Both the position numbers and the translations under genes were made by a program. Source: Salvator merianae (lineage: Eukaryota; Chordata; Lepidosauria; Squamata; Teiidae). Taken from it: 64,000 bases of DNA. Of the stretch, positions 20,851-32,789 are shown piece after piece. Position 1 is the stretch's first letter, and each line of letters starts with the position of its first letter. Below the pieces are notes generated by a model that did not search any database, was not told where the DNA came from, and saw only the letters and a list, made by a program, of their open reading frames with translations. The DNA lies in assembly GCA_003586115.2 (NCBI GenBank), contig QVOM02000112.1:47546743-47610742 (forward strand), given 5' to 3'.

Positions 20851-21061
20851 CCAAAAGCTTCCACTTAATTTTTAAAGACAAAATTCAAATGTTGGATTCT
20901 GTATGAGCACACAGCTGTGGAAAGAGTTGATTTCACAACCCTGGATGGATGGAGTACATATGCAGATGAAGTGTGCATGCATGTGTGAATGTGAAGTACT
21001 TTTCTTACCTGAATTTCCTGTTCAAATACAATAGTCAGAGAGACTATGGAGGGATAGATGA

Positions 21062-21062
<1 letters not shown>

Positions 21063-21111
<49 letters not shown>
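21063..21111. repeat. (GATA)n microsatellite
   Basis: About twelve uninterrupted TAGA/GATA units. It is pure enough to be length-variable. Confidence 0.98.
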
Positions 21112-21539
21112 GTGTGACAATTTTCCTACCACATATGAATAAAGTAAATCCAACTGCAAATACAAGGATGGAGCATGACTTTTTTCCACCTGTTTCCCAA
21201 TATAAATGAAAACAGCACACTACACTGGTGACTTTTCCCACTACTTTCTGCCAACAAAATGAATGTTGTAGTGACAAATTGAAAACAAAAGGGCAGATGG
21301 TGTGTGCATACATAAGTGATTATTTTTCCCATCAAGCAGTGCTGCTGCTCTTCAGTTCCTCCCTCAATAATCCATCCAATGGTATAGTGCCACAGATGCC
21401 ACCATCTGCATCTCAACCAGTTGTAAAGGTGGTGGTTTTTTAGTCCTGCTGCATTCAAAAGTGAATTGGGCAAATTAGTGAGAAACCTGCTTGAATGCAA
21501 AATCAACATAGAGTCAAAGGCCTTGCTCACACTGGTTGC

Positions 21540-21860
21540 CGCTGGTGGAACAGGCATGCTTTTCAACATTTATATGAAGTCACTGGGAGTGGTTCCCAGG
21601 GGATTTGGAGTGAGATATCATCAGTATGCTGATGACATCCACTCTATCTTGCCATTCCTTCTGAGTCAGGGAAGGCAGTCCAGGTGCTTGATTGCTGCTT
21701 GGAGGCAGTAATAGGTTGGATGTGGACCAATAAAATGGAACTGCATCCAGACAAGATGGAGGTTTTGTTTGTCATGGGGTCCCAAGTCCAGGAAGTTAAG
21801 AATCACTATGTTTTGGGTAGGGTTGTCTTGCTCCAGAAATAACTGGTGCACAACTTAGTG
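21540..21860 (+). mobile_element. CR1/L3-type LINE reverse-transcriptase fragment
   Basis: MLFNIYMKSLGVVPRGFG is followed by RYHQYADDIHS, keeping an intact YADD catalytic motif (codons near 21625-21636). After a frameshift comes CLEAVIGWMWTNKMELHPDK (matching WM..NKLKLNPDK). Only the B-C region of the palm survives; both ends are broken. It belongs to the same clade as the 9.4-11.8 kb LINE. Confidence 0.8.
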
Positions 21861-22839
21861 TGATACCCTACCTTGACTTATGCAGCTATAAAACACTCCT
21901 CGTGTTGCGCAAAGGAAGTATTTAATTCAGTCTTAGGTGCTTCAGCTTAAGATAACTAAACTTTGCCAAGAATACAACTGGTCATAACTCTGTACACTAT
22001 ATATACTTTTCCATCACGCACTCCAGCACTTTTCCTATCCTGTCTTGAGCAGACAAATGGCCAGATCTTGGCCTCAATCCCAGTCTTTATCTAGCAGCAG
22101 GGAAGAAGCAGAACAAATGTCAACAGTCTGAAGTCAGAAGCCAAAGCTCACTAGCACAGGTCCAGGGGTAATCCATGGGTTGGGGTCACAGGCTGGAATG
22201 CCGGTCAGGAGCCAGGAAATGGATACTTGGAGCAGGGATGCAAGAGGTTGCAGATGCCAGGAAAGAACCATTGCCAGCAACAGCTTCCATGTGGAGCTGG
22301 TGTTGATTATACCTCCAGATCGTCTCCCAGGTGTGACCTGGGGCAGGGCTTGATTTCTTGGCATTTGCTGTATAGCCATTCTGATCTGCATAACACAGAT
22401 TTCTCGCATCTTTGGGTGTGATCATACTGAGATTTTTAAAACTGCCTGAATAAGAATGAGTGCATTATTCCTAGGCGCACAAAAAAAAAGCCTTCCAAAC
22501 ACATTTACTCAGATGTACAACTGAAAGCTTATTGATTGGCCACTGGGTAGGAAATTCCCACCTCTTTGCTCAAAGAGTTTCCTCTTGCTTAATTCCTTAT
22601 CTCCCAGGCAGGGGGACAAGGAGAAACAACAGGAGATGCAAACATTTTTTTCCTAAAAAAAAAAAAAAAGAAGAATTTCATTTTGATAAAAGAATGAAAA
22701 CTCATGCCTGTCTCTCCCCACTCTGAATCTACTGTGCTTTTTAAGTACATTTCTAAGGAAGGCAGGATAGGAGTAACTTTTTTAGTTTCAGTTTCACCTT
22801 CCTTTAGCAAGATTTGCTTAATTAGAGTTCAGTTTTGTG
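21861..22839. other. Unassigned sequence with poly-A runs
   Basis: No recognised family. Poly-A runs occur near 22481-22489 and 22657-22669. Confidence 0.35.
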
Positions 22840-22964
22840 CTCCATAGCTAGTAGTGATCAGAAGCAGCTGGAGCCACTCCTGATCACTTGGGCCTCCACA
22901 CAATGCAGGCGCACTTCACTAGTGAGGGTCCAATCACTCACTAGTCAGTAAGTGCAAACAGGCC
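22840..22964 (-). mobile_element. Family B MITE fragment, copy 5
   Basis: Only one end remains: TAGTGATCAGAAGCAGCTGG, CACTCCTGATCACTTGGGCC, hairpin CACTAGTGAG..CACTCACTAGT and terminus AAGTGCAAACAGGCC, then CTAAG outside. It parallels 43.68-43.78 kb (GTGATCAGGAGCAGCTATAG). Confidence 0.7.
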
Positions 22965-25549
22965 CTAAGGCATTACTAGACTCCCTTTCCCTACATGTTT
23001 TTCATAAATGTTGTTCTTCTGCACGGCTAATGCTTCTCCTCCACATCCTAGTGTGCAGTGCTCCCTGTGATATCTGCCACCACCACTGTCTTGCTTTTCT
23101 CTGATTTCTCTCTCCCGTGCAACCCTTGCCAAGGTGATTCGCTTTGTAACTTTTAATTGGGCTTTTAAAATAAGGATCTCTGAAGCAGCACTTTAAAAAA
23201 AAAATCTCACAATGACTGTTCACCATAAAATGGAATAAATTACCCAAATTCACTCCCACTCACCTAAGGTAAAAGATTAAAATTAAAGATGGGTTTTACA
23301 CGTAGACCATACACAGTGGAATTGGAGAATTTAGACGCATACATAATGTTAGCAGGTACAGGAAAAAGAATCTTTATGAAAGTGGATGCAGTAAACTGGA
23401 TGAAGGGGATGAGTGAAAAGGAATCGATAAATCAAGTGTGAATACAACATTGTGGCGCTCTTCAATACCTTTGATCGCTACAACTAGCAGGAGCTCACTC
23501 AGGTAAGCAATGCTAGCAATTCTATGCAGATTGTATCAAAGCTAACGGAGGCAAAGTGTCTCCATGCTGTCAACAATCCCAATCACACTGTGTTGTGTTT
23601 ATGTTTGCATTTTGGTGGAAGCAGCAATTCCTACTTACTTTCATAACATGCACCTTCAGATAATTCTATTCCAAAGGGAGAGACCAAGGCAAACGTAAGG
23701 AAATTGTTTGGTTGGCTAAGTGAACTTTGAGCCAAACCTTAGGGTTCACAAGGTCTCTTCAAGCAATTTAGGAGGAATAAAGCATGCACAAAAGATCAAT
23801 TTTTCAGGATTAAAGAGTTGAGGAGGTGGAAAGAAGAGAACATTTATAGAAAGGAGAGAGAGGTTGTGATTAGGAAATATAAGAATTCATGGGGCACACA
23901 AAGGGAATGGCAGGAAGAATAGTGGAAAGCAGACTGTGGCACCATCCACATGGAGCCCTGGTGTGTCCCAGGGGGTATTCGAGAGCATGGTATCCAAGGC
24001 ATGGCATGCCATCTGGTCTTGAGGGCAGCCTAACCATTGACCACAAAACCTCAGGCCTTGTCTCTTCTTATGTGGCTGGGCACCTGGGGGAAGGGTCTCA
24101 GGTGCCATATCTCCCTGTTCAGTGGAAAAATGCACCTGCCAAAGAGTGCATCACCCACCAGAGACACACAGGAAGCGAGGCACAAACCACACTCTGTAAA
24201 GAAGTGCCTCACCTGTTACTTCATGCAGTGCTTGCATCTCAAAATGGAAACCAAGACATCCCCAGCAAAATGGCAGGATGAGCACTTCCATGAGGCACCT
24301 GCCCCCAGGAACCTCCCACCCCAGCTGGGGAGCCATGGCCAAAGTCATTCCCAACCCCATGTGAATGCATGGAGTGGGAATGAGTGACTCACTGGGCACA
24401 ATTTCTGCCTGATCTTTCCAAGAAGGTCCAAAAATGGTTCTCTGGAATAGGTCTAGGTGGCCAACTTGAGCATGTCATCTCTTGCAGGGAAGCAAAAGGA
24501 TCAGCCTACTTGCAATGTTTCCCTAAGGGGAGAAGAGGTTCACAGGTTATGTTCCTTATATTAAGAGTTGCCCACTAAACACTGAGATGCTGTACCTCAG
24601 CTTTCTTTAGTGTTATTGCACTGCGGTAGTATGGTCCCAATCCTGCTACCAATCTGAGATTGGTTGGATTGAGGAAGATGTCTTTTAAACTGCCTGGGGA
24701 AAGATGGCAACAATACTGATATAAATATGGAACTAGTACAGATTTTGTTGATGTACAGAGCACAAGAAGAGTAAAAGGACTCGTTAGGTACAGACATGAG
24801 GTTATTTGTGATTTAAAAGGAAAGAAAGGGGATCAAAGGATGGCAAAGGAGATTGGGAGACTCTGGAGGTGGGAAACCTTCCCTACAGCTTAATGCTGTC
24901 TTTTCTGATGTGGGGCCACAACCCACTTGAGTGAGGATATAGATCAGGGGTAGCTAAGTTGGGAGAGCTCAGTCAGAGTAGGTCAGCTGTCCTGCTTGGC
25001 CAGCATTCGTATCAGCTACTTTTGATATATGACACTATGGGCAGTCAGAGCTCCAAGAAAAATTAAAAGAGATTTTTGGAGGTGATGACTGGTTTTAAAG
25101 CCACTAGTTCTCCCATTAGTATGTCTTACCTACAAGGTCCCTTTGTAGGATCCGATACTGAGAAAACACCATCTTGTACTTCTTTGTACAGCATCCAAAA
25201 ACAATAGACTCTGTACTTTCTAAAGAGAAGGAAAAAGCCACACCACAGAATATCTACTGCAGCGACTAAAGCAATGCTCCGTAGAAGTTGAGGAAAATCT
25301 TAGCCACCTAATACTAAATGTCCCAGCCACCCAATATTGGGGAAACTGGATCTCATCCCCTCTCAAACTCATGGTGATTCTAGCCACCTATTATTCCCCC
25401 AGAAAAAAATTGAGCTGTCTGTGTGGCACTGAATGTAAGGAAGGAGGCCAAATAGGACATGATCAGAACCTTTTTGTTAGCTACCTAGCAAACGAGTATC
25501 CGAGGTTGCAGTCACGCCTCATATTTTTTGAAGCTGGAGCCAGCTTATG
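22965..25549. other. Unassigned sequence (2.6 kb)
   Basis: I see no repeat shared with the rest of the window and no exon. Overlapping ORFs of 116-130 codons at 23.9-24.4 kb occur on both strands and resemble nothing known. Confidence 0.35.
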
Positions 25550-26073
25550 TCCTCATAAACCAAACACTAAATTGCGTTCCGGTATTTCTGAGGACTTTCC
25601 TGCCTGTAATGTGATTATCCTAAATGTAGATAATCCCAGCACTGAGTCTGTTTCACCAAGAAACAGACCCAGCCAGGCTGCCTCCCACCACCACCCCAAT
25701 GCCCCCCCTTCCAGTGCCCATGCTGCCCCATGCCTTCCATTGCTTCCCACCCCCTGATGCTCCCAATGCCTCCTGCCACCCCTGATGCCCCTGTCCTTGA
25801 TGCCCCCCACTTCCTCCTGCCACCCAGTGAGCCCTGGCTCCCACCACCCCCGTGCCCCCCGCTGCTTTTTCCTAAACCCTGTGCCCCGCTGCTTCCCACC
25901 CACCCCGGCCCTGCTGCCACTCCTGCCCCAACTTACCTTTACCATGAGGGCTTGGGTGACAGCAGTGGTGGTGGTAGCACAGTAGGTGTGACCAGGCTGG
26001 AGAAGTCCAAAACTGGCCTCAGTCCTTTGTCCATCCCAGGAATGGACTAAAACGTAAAAGTGTGACCATGGCC
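25550..26073 (-). mobile_element. Family E DNA element, copy 2 (inverted)
   Basis: The reverse complement begins GGCCATGGTCACACTTTTAC, then GGGATGGACAAAGGACTGAG and CCAGCCTGGTCACACCTAC, matching copy 1. The plus strand is therefore C-rich at about 25675-25935. The other end (about 25550) has lost a clear TIR. Pro/Ser-rich ORFs here are translations of the C-rich core. Confidence 0.6.
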
Positions 26074-26231
26074 CCAGAATTAGTGAGCTTTTCTGTACGG
26101 ATTCTTAATTTGTGTTGAGGGTCTGTGTAATTTACTTCTAGGCCACATAGATCTGCACATTAGATCTACACGTCCCCCACTGGTCCACTCTGCACAAGAC
26201 AGAGTGAGATCTGGATGAAGCGAAGCTTTGT

Positions 26232-26477
26232 GGCCTGTTTGCACTTTAATGCTAAAGAGTGTCCAGATGTGCACCACATTCCTGGTTGCCATGGCAGCAG
26301 CTGGACATTTCTACAGTTACTGTCATGGCAGATGCTCAGCATTCACACTTCAAGTGCTGGAAGTCCATTTCTGGGAAGTTCCAGCTGTCATAGTGCAGAT
26401 GGCCACCACACCATGGGGACTGTTCCACCTTAGAATGGGATAATTATCCCATTCTGAGATGGAATGTGCAAAAGGCC
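26232..26477 (+). mobile_element. Family B MITE, copy 6 (short)
   Basis: The left end is GGCCTGTTTGCACTTTAATG and the right end AATGTGCAAAAGGCC. The internal CTGGTTGCCATGGCAGCAGC matches copies 1 and 2; the right palindrome is TTAGAATGGGATA / TATCCCATTCTGA. At 246 bp it is an internally deleted version. It directly abuts the family D copy. Confidence 0.75.
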
Positions 26478-26774
26478 CTTAATCTGGATCTCTGGTAGAC
26501 CTGATTAATTGGGACGAGGGGGACCAGCACCCTGATCTGGAACACAGGAGGCATGCAGACGGTACACCTCCTGTGTTCAGGACTACTGGGAGGTGCCTTT
26601 CAGTGGTGCACCTAAAAGCACCCTCCAGAGACCCCAAGGTTCAGTAGTCCAGCTCAGTCAGTGCAGATGGCACTGATCCTGCCTATGCCTCCCTGTGATC
26701 TGGATTAGACAGCTGGGCTAATCTAGACCCCCTTGTCTGAATTTCAGGTAGGTAAGTGCAGAAAGAGACAGTGA
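26478..26774 (-). mobile_element. Family D DNA element, copy 1 (inverted, shortened)
   Basis: The reverse complement starts GTCTCTTTCTGCACTTACCT and carries TTAGGTGCACCACTGAAAGG, CAGTAGTCCTGAAC and AGGTCTACCAGAGATCCAG, matching the order in the copies at 36.7 and 38.0 kb. A hairpin ACACAGGAGG..CCTCCTGTGT is inside. Confidence 0.6.
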
Positions 26775-27599
26775 CTCAGCCCAGGAAAAAGAAATTCAGG
26801 GAATCCTGTAGGGTCCTTGTTAGAAATTGTCTAACACAGAGGCCGCAGAGCAAACTCCCAGTCAGCTTTTCTTAATTTAGACTGGATTTCACAAAGGATA
26901 GTGATATCTTCAAGATCTCATGTATGCCATCACTACTATTGTTTTGGACAGGAGAGGTGATCTGTTCAAGAGTGTTTTAACTTAGATGAATGGCTTAACT
27001 AGAGTGACATGACAAATTGGTGCCTTTGGGCAAAACTGCTATTTTCAGACATTAGGCATTGGCTGTTAGCTGTTCTACTCTTATCCTAGTTCAGATGGTA
27101 GTACTTTTCAGGGACAGGGTTTCATTACACTTGATGTAAGGTTGTGACCCATCTGGGCTTTCTAAGGCAAAGTGATTCTTGCTATTTCCCAAGTTTCCTA
27201 TGTGTTACCACTGCAACAACATGTAGTATTCAGTCTTTTCTGAGTATTTTGAGATATGTTGGCTAAGGGAGAGGCAAGTGAGTTTTTGAGAAATCATGCT
27301 TGTAAAATAGCTTCTATCTCTGCTTCAGTATCGTCTTCTAATATGGCTTTTATCCTTTAAATTAAAATCTTTAATCAATTGATCCAACACCTGGACCAGG
27401 CTGTGATCCTACAGGGTAAGTTCATACTTGCAGAGTGTGCTGGAAAGGGACTCCAGATTTAAATTGGGGAGATGTTTTCAAACTCATCTAGTAGAGGGGA
27501 CTTTCTTTATGCAGAGCAGGGAGGAGGATGTGGAAACTGTGTAGCACTGAAGCTACTTCCATTTATGAAAGTAATAATAGCATAGGTCTCACATGAAAA
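26775..27599. other. Unassigned sequence
   Basis: No recognised family or coding signal. Confidence 0.35.
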
Positions 27600-27750
27600 T
27601 CTGCAGTGTATGAAGAATAGCCTGGAAAGCAGAGGGTTGCCAGTTTGACTCCCAGTCTCTCCCTGGAAGTAGGCAATGGCAAACTACTTGTACATCTCTG
27701 CCAACAAGAGTCAACCACAAATTGATGGAACCCAACAACAACAATGAAGG
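27600..27750 (+). mobile_element. tRNA-headed Sauria-like SINE
   Basis: GGAAAGCAGAGGGTTGCCAG and TTTGACTCCCAGTC form the tRNA anticodon/T-arm remnant. The body is GGAAGTAGGCAATGGCAAAC, TACTTGTACATCTCTGCCAA, AACAAGAGTCAACCACAAAT, and the tail is AACAACAACAA. The body and AACAACAACA-type tail are those of SINEs that share a 3' end with BovB LINEs. Confidence 0.65.
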
Positions 27751-29084
27751 GAACAAGTAAATAAATAAATCCATCGTAAAAGTGGGAAAACACAGAACAA
27801 GGAGCCAGAAGGAAAGGTTTTATTACAGGTTTGGGCATATGTTAGATTCCTCATGAACTAGCAAGAAGTAATGAGACCAAAGGGAAAATGTTGGCGTAGG
27901 CTGTTTCCTTGCCAACATGCCAATTTTATTATGTAAGCTGGCTCTGGTAAGATATCTGCAGTGCCCATTTCCTGTTCAGAAAATGGAAGATGGAAGTTTC
28001 ACTAGAGTAATCTGGCATGCATGCTATTTAGCATTGATCAAATCTACTTCCAGATGGAGTAAAAACATCAAAGTCCTGGCATCATTGTGTTCCGATTGCC
28101 AGGCATTTGTGTGGTCTTCGCAAGGCAATGCTGGTTCCAGAAATCTGAAAAGCCATCATCATGCTATTCTGGGAAATCCAGCAGAGATTCTGGTTTCCCG
28201 GAATAATTTCGCTAAGCAGTGTGCCTGGTGAGCACCATCTGGTATTATCTAGCTGGGAATGTTTTAGAGCTTGTGAAGCATGTGAAAAAAAGAAAGGGAA
28301 TGTGTGTGCTTTGAGCTCCAGGAAGTTGTCAGCAAGGCAATATTGCATGGACCTCGCCAGATGTGCAGGTAAGTAAATATGCTGGAGGAGCCCTGGCATA
28401 TCTAGTAGGTTATAGCAAGAAGAAATGCTGAGTTCTCATTTATGTCCGGCATTGCCCTTGGTTATATGAAGGTAGCCCAAGTATCCTAGGGTGCTTAAAG
28501 TACTTTAGATAGTTATCCCATTGATCTTTCAGTAAAAGCCAAATGAGTAACATTATGTGATCAGTTCCTTCCTTTCATTTTTTAAAATCTTTAATTTACA
28601 ATTGAGGTTGAAAGTGCATCCCTAAATGTTCAAGGGATTTAATTTTCTCTCATATGCTTAATATTGTTTGGTTGTTCAAATTATCAGTATAGGGTAATAT
28701 ACTAGTTAGCAAGAGGCAGAATGAGGCCTGATAATTTAGGGCCCAGCTACACACAATATTCCTGAAGCACTTTGAACCAAGAAAATGGTCCATTCTGTTT
28801 CAGGAATGTTCACATTTGTATTCAGCCTCAAGCTCTGTTTTCCTCCATTTCTTTCTAGTGATAAGTGCTGCATATTCTGACTCAACTTGCTTCAAGTAGC
28901 CCAGTCCATTTCCTTGCTTTGCAGCAATGTAATGTGATTGGCCATCCTATTTTTGTTAGTGACTGGTGGTGGGATGGCGGTTGTTTGCTTTGCTGTCTTT
29001 GGTTGTGTCCAACCTGGTATCTGAGCAGTACACCAAAATCTTTAACCTGCTTTAGAAGTAAAAATGAGAAATGTGCTGAATCAC
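27751..29084. other. Unassigned sequence
   Basis: No recognised family except a lone terminus-like string GGGCCCAGCTACACACAATA at about 28739 that resembles the left end of family F copy 2. Confidence 0.35.
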
Positions 29085-29345
29085 TTCAAGTTTGACCTGT
29101 TTTGAGTTGAACTGAACCACTCCCTTTTTGATTTGATTTGAACTGAACTGGGGTTGTCTGTTTGAATAAGGTTCAAACCAGTTTGGGTTTGACCACAATT
29201 GCCCTTTTTAAAATGAACAGGTTCAAACCTATTTGAGATTCAAACTTGAAACGGGTCAAGCCCGCTTAGCCTGACTTGAATTTGAACTGAACACCATGTA
29301 GTTTGGTTTAGTTAAATTTGAATCAAACCGTACCCAAATTTTGAA
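29085..29345. repeat. GTTCAA/TTGAAC-rich degenerate repeat
   Basis: Variants of TTTGAACTGAAC, GGTTCAAACC, ATTTGAAT and GTTTGACC recur on both strands every 10-25 bp through this 260-bp stretch. There is no fixed period, so it is not a simple satellite. It may be an eroded palindromic element. Confidence 0.55.
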
Positions 29346-29364
29346 TATGTGTATGTCTAGTAAA

Positions 29365-29473
29365 AACACTTTTCAGAAAATCCACTTTGGGGTTAGGAAA
29401 TGTGGAAGAAAAACTGCTTGTTACTTTGGTAATGTGTTCTCATTCTGGAGGTGAATTAAACTTCACATGTAGC
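29365..29473 (+). mobile_element. Family F MITE fragment, copy 3
   Basis: CAGAAAATCCACTTTGGGGTTAG and AATGTGTTCTCATTCTGGAG with TTAAACTTCACATGTAGC match the inner and right parts of F copies 1 and 2. It abuts the truncated end of a family A copy. Confidence 0.5.
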
Positions 29474-30046
29474 TAGGCGGAGTCCATTTGCTGGCCACTA
29501 ACTTCACTATCACAATAATGGAGCCCCACACATGTTCCCCCCTCTTCATGGACCTCTCCCTGCTTTTACACTACTCTAAAATTGCACAATTGCACAAAAT
29601 TGAAATTGCAAAGGAGCATAAATTGCGATCAGCCCTTTAAGAAACTCTGTTGTGTGGTAGATGTGGAATCGAAGTTCTACTTGTGTAGATACAGGCTGGA
29701 GGGGGAGAAGGAGCAAATGGCACATGACTAGTAATGCCTCCAAGTGAATCCATGTTCTGATACAGCAGCAGGGACATGTGGAAAGCAGAGCTTGACTTGC
29801 CCACCCCTGTGAAGTCAAGATTTGAACATTGGGACTGCAGCCAATCACTGACTGCATAGGGAGGGGAATTTGGCAAGGGGTGGAGACAGAAAAGGTACAG
29901 TTTCCCCATGCCAAGCACGGGAAACATCAGTGTGAGAATGAGCCAGTCCAGTGGAGTTAAAATGCAAATGTGCGAACGATTGGAAGATGAAGTCAGTCTT
30001 CATACTCTTCTGATACGGATTAAATTTACGATGTCGGGCAGCGGCC
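29474..30046 (-). mobile_element. Family A element, copy 5 (truncated, inverted)
   Basis: The reverse complement starts at 30046 with GGCCGCTGCCCGACATCGTA and follows the left half of the other A copies (AATCCGTATCAGAAGAGTAT, GATTGGCTGCAGTCCCAATG) to the GGCCAGCAAATGGACTCCG segment. The CRE-like site is changed (TGACTTCA) and the GC box reads GGGGTGGG. The right half is missing. It is the most diverged A copy. Confidence 0.7.
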
Positions 30047-30274
30047 TTAGTCTTTCAAGGTCTGGATTTAACCCAACCAGAAGCTTGAAAATATTTTTTC
30101 TGGCATTTTAAACACAATCTCCTGCTAGATGATGACAAGGAGTAGTCAGAAGGACTTTATGATGCAGAACTATTATTATACTTTTGGCAAAACTGTTTTA
30201 ATATATAAACAAAATATTATTGAAATATTAACATTAATCCAATTCTCTAATGCAACATCTTCATAGAGTGTTTG

Positions 30275-30729
30275 GGCCTGTTCCTACAGGCCTGACGTGA
30301 GATTCCTGTTGCTCACTGGATAGGTCCATCCACATGGTCCCACTACTACAGCATCCAGGAGTGCCTACAGACACTCCTGGATGCTACTAGCTGTGGACAA
30401 CAAAAACGTTGTCCACAGCTTGACCAGGATCAGCTAGATGGCTCCCAGTCAACACTGTTCGCACCCTCTTCTGGGTACAATTACTGCGAGGGGACGGGGC
30501 AGCTGTGGCAGCATAGTCACATGCCGCATCCCAGTCACCATGGGAATGGCTGGATATTGCCGCAGCCGCTGCCAAAGCACCTGAGCTGACCATCCACACT
30601 TCGAATGCTGTTGGTCCGGTACGGAGCTGTTCTGGCCCTCAAAGTGTGGACTGCCACCGTGCTGCTGGGTCTTTTCCAGACTAGAATGGTATTAGTATCC
30701 AATTCTAGGCTGTAAAGGGCAAACAAGCC
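30275..30729 (+). mobile_element. Family B MITE, copy 7
   Basis: Flanked by GTTTG (30270-30274) and CTTTG (30730-30734), a 4/5 match. The left end is GGCCTGTTCCTACAGGCCTG and the right end GGCAAACAAGCC. A perfect internal hairpin AGCTGTGGACAAC / GTTGTCCACAGCT lies at 30389-30420. The right palindrome is CTAGAATGGTATTAGTATCCAATTCTAG. Confidence 0.75.
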
Positions 30730-30734
30730 CTTTG

Positions 30735-31806
30735 AAAAACGATGCGCATTTGTCATCTTACAAAACTGCATCTATAGAATTTACTGGCAGCTTATCATCC
30801 TGGCAATGACTAGGGATCAATCAGCATAGCCCCAGCAAAGTGGTCACCTTACGTACCTTAAAACGTGCCTTAACAGAAACACTTTGTGCATTAAAAGCAG
30901 GGAAAAGCAGGAAAGCTTCACTGAGTGGAAATGCTTTTTACCACTGAAGTTTTTACAAGCATTTGATCAGTGGATTAAGTCTTTAAAGTGACAGCATACT
31001 ATTTAAAGTAGTGCCTTGACAAATGGGTAATATACCTGATCTAAAGAAGTCAATTACACTCAGACATTTCTCTGTTGTTGCTCTATAACAAGGTAATATT
31101 ATTTCAGCGTATACTGATCATTTTCAGTTTTAAGAAGCTGTTTCTCGGTCTGTTAACTTACACTTTTCATACTTAGGCGGATTCCTAGGGTAATTCTGTT
31201 AACCCAATGCAAAAATAGATGAGATTTTTATTTTCATTTTTTTCAAAGAAAAATGTTCACAAGCAAAAGTCAAGCATAGACTATCTCATAGTAGAGAAAC
31301 ACTATTAAAACAAGAGAATTAAAATGGAAATGCAATGGACACTCATTCATAAAATGATAAAAAAATACATATTTTGTTTACTTTATATTATTGCAATTAG
31401 AGGACATAGCTAAAAGCTCTCACGTGCAATGGACAAAACACTGAATTGAATATAATTACCTTTTTTAAAATAGTATTTTGCACTATTGAAAGTTGAAAAT
31501 GGTTCAACATCCTTTGTTCTCTTCTCACATATATATGACAACAATTAGGGTGAATGCATGCTTTTGCCACCCATGAGCTAAACAGATGCTGCATCCAGGT
31601 GTTGCTTACTTATTCCGCTGTATTTGGATATTCCGGAAGAAAGCATAGATATTCCAGAAAATCCATGCTCTATTCCAAAATATCCAAATATAGAGGAATA
31701 AATAAATGATGTCTGGATGCAGCCAGAGATTTCAAATGGTACCAATCAAACTTCCAGCTCTACCTATTGCAACATGTTCTGCATATGCCTGGGATATACT
31801 TACATC
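30735..31806. other. Unassigned AT-rich sequence with a short palindrome
   Basis: Mostly AT-rich without a recognised family. Near 31612-31702, TATTCCGCTGTATTTGGATA TTCC is mirrored by TATTCCAAAATATCCAAATA, a palindromic piece that could be an old MITE. Confidence 0.4.
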
Positions 31807-32225
31807 AGAACATATGAACATAAGAGGAACCTTGCTGGATCAGGCCACGACCCATCTAGTCCAGCATTCTGTTTCACGCAGGGGCCCACCAATTGCTTCT
31901 GGGCATTCTCAAGCAGAATAAAAGGCAAAACTTCACCTGCTCTTGACTCCCTGCAAATGGTTTTGCAGACATCCTGCCTGTATTTCCAACCTGGAGGCAG
32001 TACCTAGGCATCCATTCTAGTAGCCATTGATATACCTGACCTCTATGAATCTGTCCAATCCTTTTCTAAGGCTATCCAGGCTGATTGCTGTCACCACCTC
32101 TTCTAGATAAATTCCATAGACCAATGACCCTCTGGGTAAAAAAATACTTTCCCTTGTCAGCCCTAACTCTCCTACCCATCAGCTTCATAGAGTGCCCCCT
32201 GGTCCTAGTATTGTGTGATAGAGAA
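31807..32225 (-). mobile_element. CR1-type LINE 3' end
   Basis: Same family as 2306-2760, minus strand: GGATCAGGCCACGACCCATC, CTCTTGACTCCCTGCAAATG, TGAATCTGTCCAATCC, CACCACCTC, GACCCTCTGGGTAAAAAAAT. It ends at ATGTTCATATGTTC on the minus strand. The ORF2 C-terminus is frame-broken. Confidence 0.85.
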
Positions 32226-32430
32226 AATAATTTCTCTCTATCTGCCTGTCTATCTAGTATTACTCTATCTAGTAATACTTTTATTACTAGATCTTGTTAC
32301 AGCGTTTCTTGCGCTTCTACACTTTCATGCTGATATTTATTTATTTATTTGCTTACTTACTTATTTGCATTTTTATCCCCCCCTCAATACTGAATGGTCT
32401 CAGAGCAGGTTATAGCAATAAAAAAAATGT
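32226..32430 (-). mobile_element. Simple repeats followed by a LINE 3' end
   Basis: TATCTAGTATTACTC-type repeats, then a (TTTA)n-like run (32335-32365), then TTTTTATCCCCCCCTCAATA and GGTCTCAGAGCAGGTTATAG, the common antisense LINE 3' end. Confidence 0.5.
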
Positions 32431-32609
32431 AAAATGAGCACACTGAAAGTTGGGGAGAGGAAGCTGTTCCCTTATTTGTCTATTTCCAGGTTGGTATACC
32501 TGCTCTTTTGGGTAGGTGGAACACAGGTAAAATTCCAGATGTTCAGAACCCATACATGTGGGGTGGGGGGAAGAAAAACCCTGTTACTTTAGGACAAATG
32601 TCTCTCTGG

Positions 32610-32789
32610 GCCCAGTTACACATAAGTTTTAATCCAGCTTCAGTCCACTTTTGGATTAAAAAATCAATAATGTGACTAATCATTTTCTTTCCAAATTATC
32701 TCACCCAAAGGTGGGTTTTCTGAGTTCTGATGTGTTCTCTCAGTCTGAAAGTGGATCGAAGATGGATTAAAACTTAGGTGTGACCGGGC
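32610..32789. mobile_element. Family F foldback MITE, copy 2 (intact ends)
   Basis: A 180-bp element flanked by the perfect direct repeat CTCTGG (32604-32609 and 32790-32795). The left TIR is GCCCAGTTACACATAAGTTT; the right end in reverse complement is GCCCGGTCACACCTAAGTTT. The arms continue with TTAATCCAGCTTCAGTCCAC / TTAATCCATCTTCGATCCAC, so about 45 bp can pair. No ORF. Confidence 0.85.

Noticed and set aside
25553..26050. Pro-rich ORFs of 100-130 codons on both strands
   Set aside because: Same cause: the C-rich core of the inverted family E copy.
28739..28770. Fourth family F copy
   Set aside because: A single terminus-like string without a matching right end.
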